The notes beneath the pieces were generated by a model. It was not told the DNA's origin and searched no databases. It was given only the letters and a program-made list of their open reading frames with translations. The position numbers and the translations under genes are program-made. This document shows positions 38,076-47,776 of a stretch of DNA of 64,000 nucleotides, piece by piece. Source of the DNA: Massilia sp. PDC64 (GTDB lineage Bacteria > Pseudomonadota > Gammaproteobacteria > Burkholderiales > Burkholderiaceae_D); the NCBI RefSeq assembly GCF_900101265.1, contig NZ_FMZS01000011.1, positions 248,001 through 312,000 on the forward strand. The letters are read 5' to 3'. Positions within the stretch are counted from its first letter, which is position 1. Each line of letters opens with the position of its first letter.

Positions 38076-39644
38076 ATGACATCCAGATCCATCGCAACGG
38101 CGCTGTTCTGCGCACTTTCCTTTTTCACGCTCCACAGTCAGGCACAGCAACGCCATATCGACGTCGACGTCAACCGGGTGCAAGGCCCGCTGAATAAAAC
38201 GTTCAACATGACCGTCGGCGCAGGGCGCGCCAATGAAGGCCTGCGTGCCGACTGGCAGCAACAATTGGCCGAAATCAAACGCGACGCCGGCTTTCGGTAC
38301 ATCCGCATGCACGGCCTGCTCAGCGACGACATGGGCGTCTATCGCGTCGATGCGCAGGGCAACGAACTCTATAATTTTCAATACATCGATGCGCTGTACG
38401 ATTACCTGCTGGGTATCGGCATCAAGCCGTTCGTCGAATTGGGATTCATGCCGGCCGCAATGGCCAGCGGCGAAAAAACGATTTTCTGGTGGCGTGGCAA
38501 CGTAACGCCGCCGCGCAGCTATGAAAAGTGGGGAAAACTCGTCAAAGCCCTGACCGACCACTGGACCGAACGTTACGGTGCCGATGAAGTCTCGACCTGG
38601 TATTTCGAAGTCTGGAACGAGCCGAATCTCGACGGATTCTGGGCCGGCACGCAGCAGGACTATTTCAGGCTGTATACCGCGGCGGCGCAGGCCATCAAGA
38701 GCGTGAATCCGAAATATAAAGTCGGCGGACCGGCAACGGCGGGGGCCGCCTGGATTCCGGAAATGATCGATTACTGCCACCGGAACAACGTGCCGCTCGA
38801 TTTCGTCAGCACCCATGCGTATGGCGTCAGCCAGGGTTATCTGGACGAATATGGCAGCACCGGCACCGTACTCAGCCAGGACAATGGCGCGATCAGCAAC
38901 GACGTCGAAAAGAACAGAAAGGAAATCGCGGCTTCGGCGATGCCGAATCTGGAATTGCATTACACGGAATGGAGTTCGTCCTATACCCCGGCCGATCCGA
39001 CCCACGACAGTTATCACCAGGCCGCCTATATTCTTCAGAAACTGAAGCAGGTCGGCAATACGGCACAATCGATGTCGTATTGGGTATTCACCGACATTTT
39101 CGAAGAGCCGGGTCCGCGTTTCGAAGCCTTCCATGGCGGGTTCGGGCTGATGAATACGCAGGGCATCAAGAAACCGGCGTACTTCGCCTATCAATTCCTC
39201 AACCGCCTCGCGCCGGATGAACTGAAGAATACGGACCAGCAATCCATCGCGGCAACGGACGGCAAGGGGAATGTCCAGGTGCTGCTGTGGGATTACACGT
39301 ACACGCTGCCGCCGAAGACGAACAACCAGCAATACTTCATCCGCGACCTGCCCGCAAAGAGCAAGGGCCAGGTCGACGTCGACCTGAAGGGCCTCCGGCC
39401 GGGCAGCTATACCCTCGCCACGTCGCAGGTCGGCTACCGGCAGAACGACGCGTTCACGGCGTATGTCGGCATGGGGTCGCCCAGGCAGCTCACGATCCGC
39501 CAGGTCAGGGACCTGAAGGCGGCTGCCGCCGGCAAGCCCTCGCAGCAAAAACAGGTGCGTGTCGGCGCGGATGGCCGGCTGCACGTGTCGCTGCCGCTGC
39601 GCGACAACGACGTCTACCTGCTCGAACTGAACCGCAACCGCTGA
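38076..39644 (+). CDS. Glycoside hydrolase family 39, probable beta-xylosidase
   Basis: 522 residues. A signal peptide ends near SQAQ. A TIM-barrel follows with EVWNEPNL, acid/base Glu182, and LHYTEWSS, nucleophile Glu298, both typical of GH39. RYIRMHGLLSDDMGVY and FVSTHAYG also fit. A C-terminal beta-sandwich ends the protein. GH39 members cut xylose from xylo-oligosaccharides or act on related sugars. Lower GC than its downstream neighbour. GH43 follows 36 bp later. Confidence 0.9.
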   Translation: MTSRSIATALFCALSFFTLHSQAQQRHIDVDVNRVQGPLNKTFNMTVGAGRANEGLRADWQQQLAEIKRDAGFRYIRMHGLLSDDMGVYRVDAQGNELYNFQYIDALYDYLLGIGIKPFVELGFMPAAMASGEKTIFWWRGNVTPPRSYEKWGKLVKALTDHWTERYGADEVSTWYFEVWNEPNLDGFWAGTQQDYFRLYTAAAQAIKSVNPKYKVGGPATAGAAWIPEMIDYCHRNNVPLDFVSTHAYGVSQGYLDEYGSTGTVLSQDNGAISNDVEKNRKEIAASAMPNLELHYTEWSSSYTPADPTHDSYHQAAYILQKLKQVGNTAQSMSYWVFTDIFEEPGPRFEAFHGGFGLMNTQGIKKPAYFAYQFLNRLAPDELKNTDQQSIAATDGKGNVQVLLWDYTYTLPPKTNNQQYFIRDLPAKSKGQVDVDLKGLRPGSYTLATSQVGYRQNDAFTAYVGMGSPRQLTIRQVRDLKAAAAGKPSQQKQVRVGADGRLHVSLPLRDNDVYLLELNRNR

Positions 39645-39680
39645 CCAACGACCACCGTATCACACGACGACCGCAAGACC

Positions 39681-41312
39681 ATGACTTCCTCATCACGCCG
39701 TAACGCATTCAAATTGCTGGCGGCCGGCGCCGCCGGCCTGCCGTTCGCCGCACATACCGCTGCCGCCGCGCCGAAAACCGCGTGCACGCCGTCGCCCGCC
39801 CCGCGCTGGGGCCGCGGCATCGAAGGCCAGCGCAAGGCCGACCGCGGCGACGGCACGTACGTCAACCCGATCATCGCGGGCGACCACCCGGACCCGACCA
39901 TCCTCAAGGACGGCAAGGACTATTACATGACCTTCTCGTCCTTCTTCTCGTACCCGGGCATCGTGATCTGGCATTCGACGGATCTCGTGAACTGGGCGCC
40001 CGTCGGCCCCGCGCTGAAAAAACCGCTGGGTACAATCTGGGCGCTCGACCTGTGCAAGCACAACGGCCGTTACTTCATCTACATCCCGGCCGCGCCGGAC
40101 GGCAAGCCCTGGTCGATCTACGCGATCTGGGCCGACCGCATCGAGGGGCCGTGGAGCGATCCGGTCGACCTCAAGATCGAAGGCTGCATCGATCCCGGCC
40201 ACATCGTGGGCGAGGACGGCAAGCGCTATTTGTTCGTCAACGGCATCCGCCGCATCCGCCTGACGGACGACGGCCTCGCGACCGACGGCACCGTCGAACA
40301 GGCATACCAGCCGTGGCACTATCCGGAATACTGGATCACCGAAAACTTCGCGCCGGAAGGCCCGAAGCTGCTGCGCCACGGCGAGTACTTCTACCTGATC
40401 ACGGCGGTGGGCGGCACGGCCGGACCGGTGACGGGGCATATGGTCATCGCGGCCCGCTCGAAGTCCATCCACGGCCCGTGGGAACACTGCCCACACAATC
40501 CGCTCGTGCGCACGACCGGCGTGGCGGAACCGTGGTGGTCGCGCGGCCACGCGTCGCTCGTGGAAGGACCGGCCGGCGACTGGTGGATGGTCTACCACGG
40601 CTATGAAAACGGCTACCGCACGCTGGGCCGCCAGACGCTGCTGGAGCCGATGGAATGGACGGCCGACGGCTGGTTCCGGGCGAAAGGCGGCGATTTGTCG
40701 ACGCCCTTGCCGAAGCCGCGCGGCGGCAAGACGGGGCCGAACGGCTTTGCCCTGTCCGACGATTTCACCAAGGACCGCTTCGGCGTGCAATGGTCGTTCC
40801 ACGACCCCGCGCCGGACGAGATGACGCGCGTGCGCTTCGCGAACGGCGGCCTGGAAATCCGGGGCAAAGGCGCGACGCCGGCCGACAGCACGCCGCTCAC
40901 CTGCGGCGTCGGCGACCGGTCGTACGAAGCCGAGATCACGCTCGATCTCGTCGGCCCGGCCGAAGGCGGCCTGCTCCTGTACTACAACCCGAAGGCGTTC
41001 GTCGGCGTGGGTTTTACGCCGGACACCGTCAAGACGTACCAGTACGCCGAGGAGCACCCGTGGGCGCGGCGTCCGCAAACCGTCTCCAGCGTGCGCGTGC
41101 GCCTGACCAACGACGCGAACGTCGTGACCTTCCATTACTCGTTCGACGGCGGCAAGACGTGGATCCTGCACGGCACGCGCATGGAAGTGTCGGGGATCCA
41201 CCACAACGTGTTCGGCGGCTTCCTGAGCCTGAAAGTGGGCGTGTACGCGGCGGGCAAGGGGACCGTGCGCCTGCGCGATTTCCGTTACCGTGCATTGACC
41301 GCTCAACCGTGA
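39681..41312 (+). CDS. Glycoside hydrolase family 43, probable beta-xylosidase/arabinofuranosidase
   Basis: 543 residues. The N-terminus (SSRRNAFKLLAAGAAGLPFA) is a twin-arginine-type signal, so folded export is likely. The five-bladed propeller begins NPIIAGDHPDPTILK, with the catalytic base aspartate in DHPDP; EGPKLLR supplies the likely general acid. A C-terminal concanavalin-like domain starts near residue 355 (ALSDDFTKDRFGVQWSF), as in GH43 xylosidases. Works with the GH39 enzyme on xylan side products. Confidence 0.9.
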   Translation: MTSSSRRNAFKLLAAGAAGLPFAAHTAAAAPKTACTPSPAPRWGRGIEGQRKADRGDGTYVNPIIAGDHPDPTILKDGKDYYMTFSSFFSYPGIVIWHSTDLVNWAPVGPALKKPLGTIWALDLCKHNGRYFIYIPAAPDGKPWSIYAIWADRIEGPWSDPVDLKIEGCIDPGHIVGEDGKRYLFVNGIRRIRLTDDGLATDGTVEQAYQPWHYPEYWITENFAPEGPKLLRHGEYFYLITAVGGTAGPVTGHMVIAARSKSIHGPWEHCPHNPLVRTTGVAEPWWSRGHASLVEGPAGDWWMVYHGYENGYRTLGRQTLLEPMEWTADGWFRAKGGDLSTPLPKPRGGKTGPNGFALSDDFTKDRFGVQWSFHDPAPDEMTRVRFANGGLEIRGKGATPADSTPLTCGVGDRSYEAEITLDLVGPAEGGLLLYYNPKAFVGVGFTPDTVKTYQYAEEHPWARRPQTVSSVRVRLTNDANVVTFHYSFDGGKTWILHGTRMEVSGIHHNVFGGFLSLKVGVYAAGKGTVRLRDFRYRALTAQP

Positions 41313-41319
41313 GGCAAGG

Positions 41320-42378
41320 GTGAAACGTACAGCTGCCGGACGCCCTGCCCGGCCAACCATGAACGATGTCGCGGCGCTCGCGGGCGTGTCGCCGATCACG
41401 GTCTCGCGCGTCATGAACGGCAATGGCCGCGTCGACGCTCGTACCCGGTCGAGGGTCGATGACGCCATGGCGTCGTTGCGCTACGCGCCCAACCACGAAG
41501 CGCGCAAGCTGGCGGGCCGCAAGGCGATCCGTATCGGCTTCCTCTACGGCAGCCGCTTCGCCGGCGACCTGGGCCAGTTCCTGATCGGGCTGTCGAACCA
41601 GGCCGGCGTGGAAAGCGCGCAGGTGCTGGTGGAACGGTGCGAGTCCGCCGCCGAGGAAGCCACGCGACTCGCTTCCCTGATCGCTTCCGGCGTGGACGGC
41701 ATCATCCTGACGCCGCTGGCGGACACGGGACACGCGCTCGCCGTCGTGGCCGCGGCCGATATCCCGGCCGTCGCGGTCGGTTGCGGTCCGTCCGACCGGC
41801 GCGTCGGCACGGTCGGCATCGACGACGACCGGGCCGCGTACCAGATGACGCGTCACCTGCTGTCCCTCGGCCACCGGCGCATCGGTGTCATCGCGGGTTC
41901 GCCTGACGACGTCACGGTCGCCCGGCGGCTGGCCGGCCACCGGTTCGCGATGGACGGACTGGGCGTCGCCCCCGACGACGCCCTGCTGGTGGCCGGAAAC
42001 ACTTCCTATCGCTGCGGCCTGGATGCGGCAGGCCGTCTGCTGGGCCTGGCCAACCCGCCGACGGCGATCTTCGCAACCGACGACGACCTGGCGGCGGCGG
42101 CCGTCGCGGCGGCGCAGCGTCAGGGGCTCGATGTGCCGGGCGACCTCACCGTCACGGGTTTCGGCGACGGCATGCTCGCCACGACGCTCTGGCCCGCACT
42201 GACGACGATACGCCAGCCCAGCGCAGAAATGGCGCGTACCGCTGTCCGTTCGCTGGTACGCAACGTGTACAGGATGCATCGGGGCGTGGAGCGCGCTCCC
42301 GAACACGTGCGCATCGAGTTCGAACTGGTGCGTCGTCAATCCGATGCCGCGCCCCGTGTACGCCCGCAGCAATCATAG
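41320..42378 (+). CDS. LacI family transcriptional regulator
   Basis: 352 residues with a GTG start 7 bp after the GH43 stop. The DNA-binding part is TMNDVAALAGVSPITVSRVMNG; the hinge reads ARKLAGRKA. The sugar-binding domain follows, with AIFATDDDLAAAAVAAAQ and TVTGFGD typical of LacI. The run with GH39 and GH43 suggests a regulator of pentose-polymer use. Confidence 0.92.
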   Translation: MKRTAAGRPARPTMNDVAALAGVSPITVSRVMNGNGRVDARTRSRVDDAMASLRYAPNHEARKLAGRKAIRIGFLYGSRFAGDLGQFLIGLSNQAGVESAQVLVERCESAAEEATRLASLIASGVDGIILTPLADTGHALAVVAAADIPAVAVGCGPSDRRVGTVGIDDDRAAYQMTRHLLSLGHRRIGVIAGSPDDVTVARRLAGHRFAMDGLGVAPDDALLVAGNTSYRCGLDAAGRLLGLANPPTAIFATDDDLAAAAVAAAQRQGLDVPGDLTVTGFGDGMLATTLWPALTTIRQPSAEMARTAVRSLVRNVYRMHRGVERAPEHVRIEFELVRRQSDAAPRVRPQQS

Positions 42379-42421
42379 GAGATGGTGGTTGACGCCATCT
42401 TCCAGGTAGAGAGAATTTGTG

Positions 42422-42492
42422 AGGCGAGGACGTGAGTCGAACACGTCTGTACGGCTTTGCAAGCCGTCGCATAACCGCTTTGCTACCTCGCC
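42422..42492 (-). tRNA. tRNA-Cys (GCA)
   Basis: 71 bases on the minus strand. The acceptor stem pairs GGCGAGG with CCTCGCC; the anticodon loop reads CTTGCAAAG with anticodon GCA; the T-arm has GTTCGACTC. The discriminator base is U, as in tRNA-Cys. CCA is not encoded (the next bases read CAC). Confidence 0.95.
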
Positions 42493-42619
42493 GAAACCCA
42501 TGATAGATGGGTATCCTTGACGGGTATCTGTGCCATATCAAGCAAATGCACCACCGCGGTGCGGCACTTACCTGCCGGATTCCGGTCAAACGTGCTTCCA
42601 GCCCTGCTTCGGAGGCATC

Positions 42620-44401
42620 ATGAACGTCCTTTCCGACATCCCGCCGAGTGAACAGCGGCGCGAGGCCAGCACTTGGCAGGGCGGCGCGCGGCCGCGCTAT
42701 CCCGAGGCCAGCGTCGAACATGCGCACGTCGACCTCGCGCTGAACGCCGCGCTCGGGCGCCTGACGGGCTACGTGTCGCCGGGCGCGCTGGCCGGCGCAT
42801 GGCACGACTGGGCCACCCACCTGCTGCTTTCGCCCGCCAAGCAGATGGAGCTGGGCGTGCAGGCCGTCAGCAACCTGCAGCGCTGGCTGCAGTACAGCGC
42901 CAGCGCCATGTTCGGCACGCCGGCCGAGCCCGTGCAGCCGCTGGCCCAGGACAAGCGCTTCAACGATCCGCTGTGGCACACGTGGCCGTGGAACCAGCTG
43001 AGCCAGGGCTTCCTGCTCACGCAGCAATGGTGGCACCGGGCCACGACCGACGTGCGGGGCGTGTCGTCGCACCATGGCGACGTGGTCACCTTCGTCGCGC
43101 GCCAGCTGCTCGACGGTGTCGCGCCGTCGAACTTCATCGCCACCAATCCGGTCGCGCAACAGGTCACGCTCGCCAGCGGTGGACAGAATCTCGTGCACGG
43201 CATGGTGCGCGCCGGCACGGACCTGCGCCGCGCGCTGGCCGGCACGTCCGCGCCCGTCAGCTTCCGGCCCGGGCGCGACGTCGCGATCACACCCGGCAAG
43301 GTCGTCATGGAAAACCACCTCGTCGAGCTGCTGCGCTACGATCCCGTCACGCCGCAGGTGCACGCCGTGCCGCTGCTGATCGTACCGGCGTGGATCATGA
43401 AGTACTACATCCTCGACCTCTCCCCGCACAACTCGCTCGTGCGCTACCTCGTCGAGCACGGCCACACCGTGTACATGATCTCGTGGAAGAATCCGCAGGC
43501 CGACGACCGCGACCTGTCGCTGGACGATTACCGCCGCCACGGCATCATGGAGTCGCTGGACATGGTCGTGCGCGAGACGGGCGCCCCGCAGGTGAACGCC
43601 TGCGGCTATTGCCTGGGCGGCACCCTGCTGGCGATCGCCGCGGCGGCAATGGCGCGCGACGGCGACGAGCGCCTGGCCAGCATGACCCTGCTGGCGGCGC
43701 AGGTCGACTTCACGGAGCCGGGCGAGCTGTCGCTGTTCATCGACGAAAGCCAGGTCAGTTTCCTGGAAGCCGTGATGTGGCAGCAGGGCTATCTGGACAC
43801 GCGCCAGATGGCAGGCGCCTTCCAGCTGCTGCGTTCGAACGACCTGATCTGGTCGCGCCGCCTGCGCCACTACCTGCTCGACATCCCCGACAAGGACAAC
43901 GACCTCGCCTCGTGGAACGCGGACGCGACGCGCATGCCCTGCCGCATGCATTCGCAATACCTGCGCAACCTGTTCCTGCAGAACAGCCTCGCCAGCTCGC
44001 GCTACCTCGTGAACGGGCGGCCCGTGGCGCTGACGGACATCCACATACCCATTCTCGCGGTCGGCACGATGACGGACCACGTGGCGCCATGGCGCTCCGT
44101 CTATAAAATCATTCCGCTCAGCGATACGTCGGTAACGTTCCTGCTGACGTCGGGCGGCCACAACGCGGGCGTCGTGTCGCCGCCGGGCACACCGAACCGC
44201 AGCTACCAGATGAGTACGCACGAGCACGACGCACCGTACATCGATCCCGACAGTTGGCAGGCGGAGACGCGCGTGCGGGAAGGAAGTTGGTGGCCGGCAT
44301 GGGAGCATTGGCTGACCCGGCTGGCCGGTCCGTGGGTGGCGCCTCCTCCGCAAGGCCGCAGTGTGCGCGATGCGCCCGGCCTCTACGTGCTGCAGCCATA
44401 A
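42620..44401 (+). CDS. phaC: Class I-like poly(3-hydroxyalkanoate) synthase
   Basis: 593 residues. The N-terminal PhaC domain (DKRFNDPLWHTWPWNQLSQGF) is followed by the alpha/beta hydrolase core. The lipase-like box reads GYCLGG with catalytic Cys331; the aspartate lies in TMTDHVAPW and the histidine in SGGHNAGVV. It polymerises 3-hydroxyacyl-CoA to storage polyester. GGAGG is 5 bases before the chosen ATG. phaA, phaB and phasin genes are not in the window, so it may be a second synthase. Confidence 0.95.
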   Translation: MNVLSDIPPSEQRREASTWQGGARPRYPEASVEHAHVDLALNAALGRLTGYVSPGALAGAWHDWATHLLLSPAKQMELGVQAVSNLQRWLQYSASAMFGTPAEPVQPLAQDKRFNDPLWHTWPWNQLSQGFLLTQQWWHRATTDVRGVSSHHGDVVTFVARQLLDGVAPSNFIATNPVAQQVTLASGGQNLVHGMVRAGTDLRRALAGTSAPVSFRPGRDVAITPGKVVMENHLVELLRYDPVTPQVHAVPLLIVPAWIMKYYILDLSPHNSLVRYLVEHGHTVYMISWKNPQADDRDLSLDDYRRHGIMESLDMVVRETGAPQVNACGYCLGGTLLAIAAAAMARDGDERLASMTLLAAQVDFTEPGELSLFIDESQVSFLEAVMWQQGYLDTRQMAGAFQLLRSNDLIWSRRLRHYLLDIPDKDNDLASWNADATRMPCRMHSQYLRNLFLQNSLASSRYLVNGRPVALTDIHIPILAVGTMTDHVAPWRSVYKIIPLSDTSVTFLLTSGGHNAGVVSPPGTPNRSYQMSTHEHDAPYIDPDSWQAETRVREGSWWPAWEHWLTRLAGPWVAPPPQGRSVRDAPGLYVLQP

Positions 44402-44405
44402 ACCT

Positions 44406-45560
44406 TCAACCCGGCAGCACGATGCCCGCCGTGCCCGGACAGACGGGTCGCGCGAATTCGCGCGAGACGTCGATGCAGCCGCCGTCGGCATACACGCCGC
44501 GCGTGTCACGCAGGCGCGACATGCGCGCGAACACGGCCGCCAGCGCGGCCGGGTTGGCCGCCGTTTCCGCCACGCGCGCGGCGACGATCGCCTCGTTCAT
44601 CCGCAAGTCGCCGGCCGTGTCGACGTACGTGCCGTGGCGCCAGTGGTAGATTTCCAGACATTTGGCGGCGAGGCTGTAAGGGCGGTCGCGCTGCCAGAAA
44701 TTGCTGAACAAGCCGTTGCCGAGATAGATCACCCACGAGCCTTCGTAACCCGACGCGTCCGACGACCAGGCATCCGGATTGCGGAACCACACGCGATCGC
44801 CCGGCACGTACCAGCGCGGGGGCAGCGGCGCGTCGAACGAACCGTATTCGACGAGGAAAACGTCGTGGAAGGCGCCCGACTGGATCGCGGACGTCTCCCA
44901 CTGCCGCTGCAAGGCGGCTAGCAGCGGCGGGTTCCGTCGTTCCAGTTCGCGCGCGATCCCGAGCAGCATCACGTATTCCGTCGCGCGGTAGCAGGAAAAC
45001 GCGTACATGCGCCCGTCGCCCGCATCGGGCTGGGTCGCGAGTGTGAGGGCTTCGATCAGCGGCTGTCCGGGCAGGACCGTAAAGCCGCGGTCTTCGTCGT
45101 ACGTCCAGTGGCTGGCCGGGCGGTCCGCTTCGGCCGTGCCGAACGCGAGCTGGGTGGCACGCGCGGCCACGACGATGTTGCGCCGGATCGCCACCGCCGC
45201 GAGGAATTCGGCGGCGCTCGCAAAGCGGAGCTGGCGCGGCGCGGCCAGCAGCGCGAGCACGATCTCCCGTTCGAGGTGGACGATGTTCGCGCCGGTGTCG
45301 AGGCCGAGATCGCGGCACAGGTTCAGCGTGTCGCCCTCGTCCACGAGCGCATGCGCGGCCTCGGCCGACAGTGCGAAGCCACGGCCGGGGGTACAGGGTG
45401 CGAGATACGGCCGCAGGCCGAGCTCGTCGAGCTTGTCGAGGACCTGGCGGTGCTGGGCGGGATCGTCCGGGAGGATGTCCAGGCCGCCGGGCTGCAGGGA
45501 GCCGAGTTCCTGTGCGGCGAGTTCCTGCGGGGTAAGCTCCTGGTATGCGGCGAGTTTCAC
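44406..45560 (-). CDS. Tgl-like protein-glutamine gamma-glutamyltransferase
   Basis: 384 residues from a GTG; an upstream in-frame ATG at 45674 is possible and neither has a clear ribosome binding site. The C-terminal two thirds match the Bacillus spore-coat transglutaminase Tgl: FLAAVAIRRNIVVAAR, YAFSCYRATEYVMLLGIA with candidate catalytic Cys190, PGDRVWFRNPDA and GSWVIYLGNGLF. Tgl cross-links proteins via glutamine and lysine. The residue just before the cysteine is serine rather than the glutamate I recall in Bacillus Tgl. Function in this non-sporulating organism is unknown. It converges with phaC. Confidence 0.7.
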   Translation of the reverse strand: MKLAAYQELTPQELAAQELGSLQPGGLDILPDDPAQHRQVLDKLDELGLRPYLAPCTPGRGFALSAEAAHALVDEGDTLNLCRDLGLDTGANIVHLEREIVLALLAAPRQLRFASAAEFLAAVAIRRNIVVAARATQLAFGTAEADRPASHWTYDEDRGFTVLPGQPLIEALTLATQPDAGDGRMYAFSCYRATEYVMLLGIARELERRNPPLLAALQRQWETSAIQSGAFHDVFLVEYGSFDAPLPPRWYVPGDRVWFRNPDAWSSDASGYEGSWVIYLGNGLFSNFWQRDRPYSLAAKCLEIYHWRHGTYVDTAGDLRMNEAIVAARVAETAANPAALAAVFARMSRLRDTRGVYADGGCIDVSREFARPVCPGTAGIVLPG

Positions 45561-45713
45561 GGGGCGACAGCCTAAAAAAGGGACGACGGACAGGGCAAGA
45601 AATGCTTCCGAATTGCAATGAAAACGGTACGCCGCGAACCTGAAGCGAACATTAAGAACCGGCTCGTCGAACATTACAAATTGGAAAGGCTGCCATGTCT
45701 CGCCTGGCCGGCT

Positions 45714-46355
45714 TCAGGCTTGACGTGCCTCAAATGCGTTGAAGGCCGCCAGGACCGCGCGATCGGTATCCCGGTGCAACAGGCCACGCGCCTGCCCAGG
45801 CGTCACGAGGTGGACGGCCTGCGATTCCCACCCCATGTGCGCGGGATGGCCGCCGATCCGGCGTGCGATGTAAAAGCGGGTAAAGGTCTGCGTACGTGGG
45901 AAATCGCCCAGCCAGGCCACCGGCTCCACGAGGAGCCCGGATTCCTCCCAGACCTCGCGGATGGCGGTCGCCTGCAGTGGCAGGCCCGGTTCCACGCGCC
46001 CTTTCGGAAACGTCACCGCATAGCCGCCGAAGCCGTTCGACGGTGCCACGAGCCAGATGCGGCCGTCGGCCTCGCGCACGACGGCACCGGCCGCCGCCTG
46101 CTTGCCTGGCGGCAGGACGAACGGCGGCTCGGCGATCGCGGCGGCTCGGCGGCATTCGGCCTCGACGAGGTCGCGCGTACACGGGACGAGCGCCACGCCA
46201 TCGAGCATGCCGGCGCACTCGCTGCCCGGCACGAACGTCACCGCGGCCTGCGGGTCGGCCAGCGCGTGGAGGTTCGCTGCGCACGACGGCGCATGCAGGC
46301 GCACCTTGCGGCCGTGTTCGTCCGGTTGCGGGTGCCAGGTCCAGGGTTCGCTCAT
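45714..46355 (-). CDS. Nudix hydrolase
   Basis: 213 residues. The Nudix helix reads GRVEPGLPLQATAIREVWEE plus SGL, keeping the REVWEESGL metal-binding core; the glutamate expected six residues after the first glycine is leucine. PFVLPPGKQAAAGAVV opens the domain. The first 90 residues are an uncharacterised extension. The family splits nucleoside diphosphates linked to another group X. Substrate unknown. Confidence 0.82.
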   Translation of the reverse strand: MSEPWTWHPQPDEHGRKVRLHAPSCAANLHALADPQAAVTFVPGSECAGMLDGVALVPCTRDLVEAECRRAAAIAEPPFVLPPGKQAAAGAVVREADGRIWLVAPSNGFGGYAVTFPKGRVEPGLPLQATAIREVWEESGLLVEPVAWLGDFPRTQTFTRFYIARRIGGHPAHMGWESQAVHLVTPGQARGLLHRDTDRAVLAAFNAFEARQA

Positions 46356-46543
46356 GCCGGCGACTATACCAGCGCCGCGTAAACATGGTGCCCATCATCC
46401 AATCGTACGGCAGCCTCAGCCGCAATTTGTGAGAATATCGGCCGAAGCGACACGTTGATCAGACGCAAGGTCGCTCGCGATTCGTATTGACACAGCGAGG
46501 AATGCATGCAACGTACCCCATCGCTCCGCGACGGAGCCGGCAC

Positions 46544-47776
46544 GTGAACACACGGGATGAAAGCGTGCTGCACGAAGGCACGCGGGCACCCGCAGAAGTA
46601 CCGAAAGCCTGCGCCACCGAATTCGACAGCATCGCCCTGGTGCTGCAAGGCGGCGGCGCGCTCGGAGCGTACCAGGCGGGCGTGTACGAAAAACTGCTGG
46701 AAGCGGGCGTCGAGCCCACGTGGGTGTCCGGCATTTCGATCGGCGCCATCAACAGCGCGATCATCGCCGGCAATCCGCGCGAACGGCGGGTCGAGCGCCT
46801 GCGCGAATTCTGGGAACTGGTCAGCATGGCCAGCGACGGCATCGTCGGCGACCAGTGGACCGGCGTGCCGCTCGTCGACACGCTGCACGCATGGGTCAAC
46901 CAGATCGCGGCCGGAAGAGTCCTCGTGCAGGGCGTGCCCGGCTTCTTCGAGCCCCGCGTGCCGCCGCCGTACCTGGCGTGGCCCGGCGCCGGCGCGACGA
47001 GTTTCTACGACACGGCGCCGCTGCGCGCCACGCTGGAGCGCCTCGTCGACTTCGACCGCATCAACGCGCGCGAGATGCGGCTGTCCATCGGCGCCGTCAA
47101 CGTCAGGACCGGCAACTTCGCCTACTTCGACAATGCAAAAGACCGCATCGGACCGGAGCACGTGATGGCCAGCGGGGCGCTGCCGCCCGGCTTCGATGCG
47201 GTGGAGATCGACGGCGAGCGTTACTGGGACGGCGGCATGGTGTCGAACACCCCGCTCGACTGGGTGCTGTCCGCGCGCTCGCGCCTGCACACGCTCGTGT
47301 TCCAGGTCGACTTGTGGAGCGCGCGCGGCGAGGTGCCGCGTGACCTCGCCGCCGTCGCGACACGCATGAAGGAAATCCAGTACTCGAGCCGCACGCGCAC
47401 CGCCACCGACGCGTTCCGCCGCACGGAAAAGCTGCGCACGGCCTTCAACGAACTGCTGGCCATGATGCCGCCGGAACTGGCCGCGACGCCGCAGGCACAG
47501 ATGCTGGCGGAAGCGTCCGATCCCGCGCTGTACAACATCGTCGAACTGGTCTACCGGTCGCCGACCTACGAAGGCCAGTACAAGGATTTCGAATTCTCGC
47601 GGCGCACGATGAAGGAACACTGGCAGGCCGGCCATGCGGACGCGACGAAGACGCTCGCCCATGAAGAGATCTTCAGGCTGCCGCGCTTCGAATGCAACCC
47701 GGCCACCTACGATTTCCTGACGCCGCCCGCCCACCCGCTTCCCCTCCCCACCTCCGCAGAAAAGGAACCGACATGA
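46544..47776 (+). CDS. Patatin-like phospholipase (DUF3734-containing)
   Basis: 410 residues from the GTG at 46544, which has GGAG 7 bases upstream; in-frame ATG (46502) and TTG (46487) starts lie further up. The patatin core has LVLQGGGALGAYQAGVY, the oxyanion motif, nucleophile in GISIG and the catalytic aspartate in WDGGMVSNTP. The C-terminal 110 residues form the DUF3734 part (TRMKEIQYSSRTRTATDAFRR). Its stop overlaps the 3-hydroxybutyrate dehydrogenase ATG, suggesting a role in lipid or PHA turnover. Confidence 0.88.
   Translation: MNTRDESVLHEGTRAPAEVPKACATEFDSIALVLQGGGALGAYQAGVYEKLLEAGVEPTWVSGISIGAINSAIIAGNPRERRVERLREFWELVSMASDGIVGDQWTGVPLVDTLHAWVNQIAAGRVLVQGVPGFFEPRVPPPYLAWPGAGATSFYDTAPLRATLERLVDFDRINAREMRLSIGAVNVRTGNFAYFDNAKDRIGPEHVMASGALPPGFDAVEIDGERYWDGGMVSNTPLDWVLSARSRLHTLVFQVDLWSARGEVPRDLAAVATRMKEIQYSSRTRTATDAFRRTEKLRTAFNELLAMMPPELAATPQAQMLAEASDPALYNIVELVYRSPTYEGQYKDFEFSRRTMKEHWQAGHADATKTLAHEEIFRLPRFECNPATYDFLTPPAHPLPLPTSAEKEPT

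Noticed and set aside
42379..42400. GATGG/CCATC hairpin after the LacI gene
   Set aside because: Short stem with a wobble pair and no T run; not enough for a terminator call.
42422..42492. tRNA-Cys as an attachment site for a genomic island
   Set aside because: No integrase gene and no second copy of the tRNA 3' end seen nearby.
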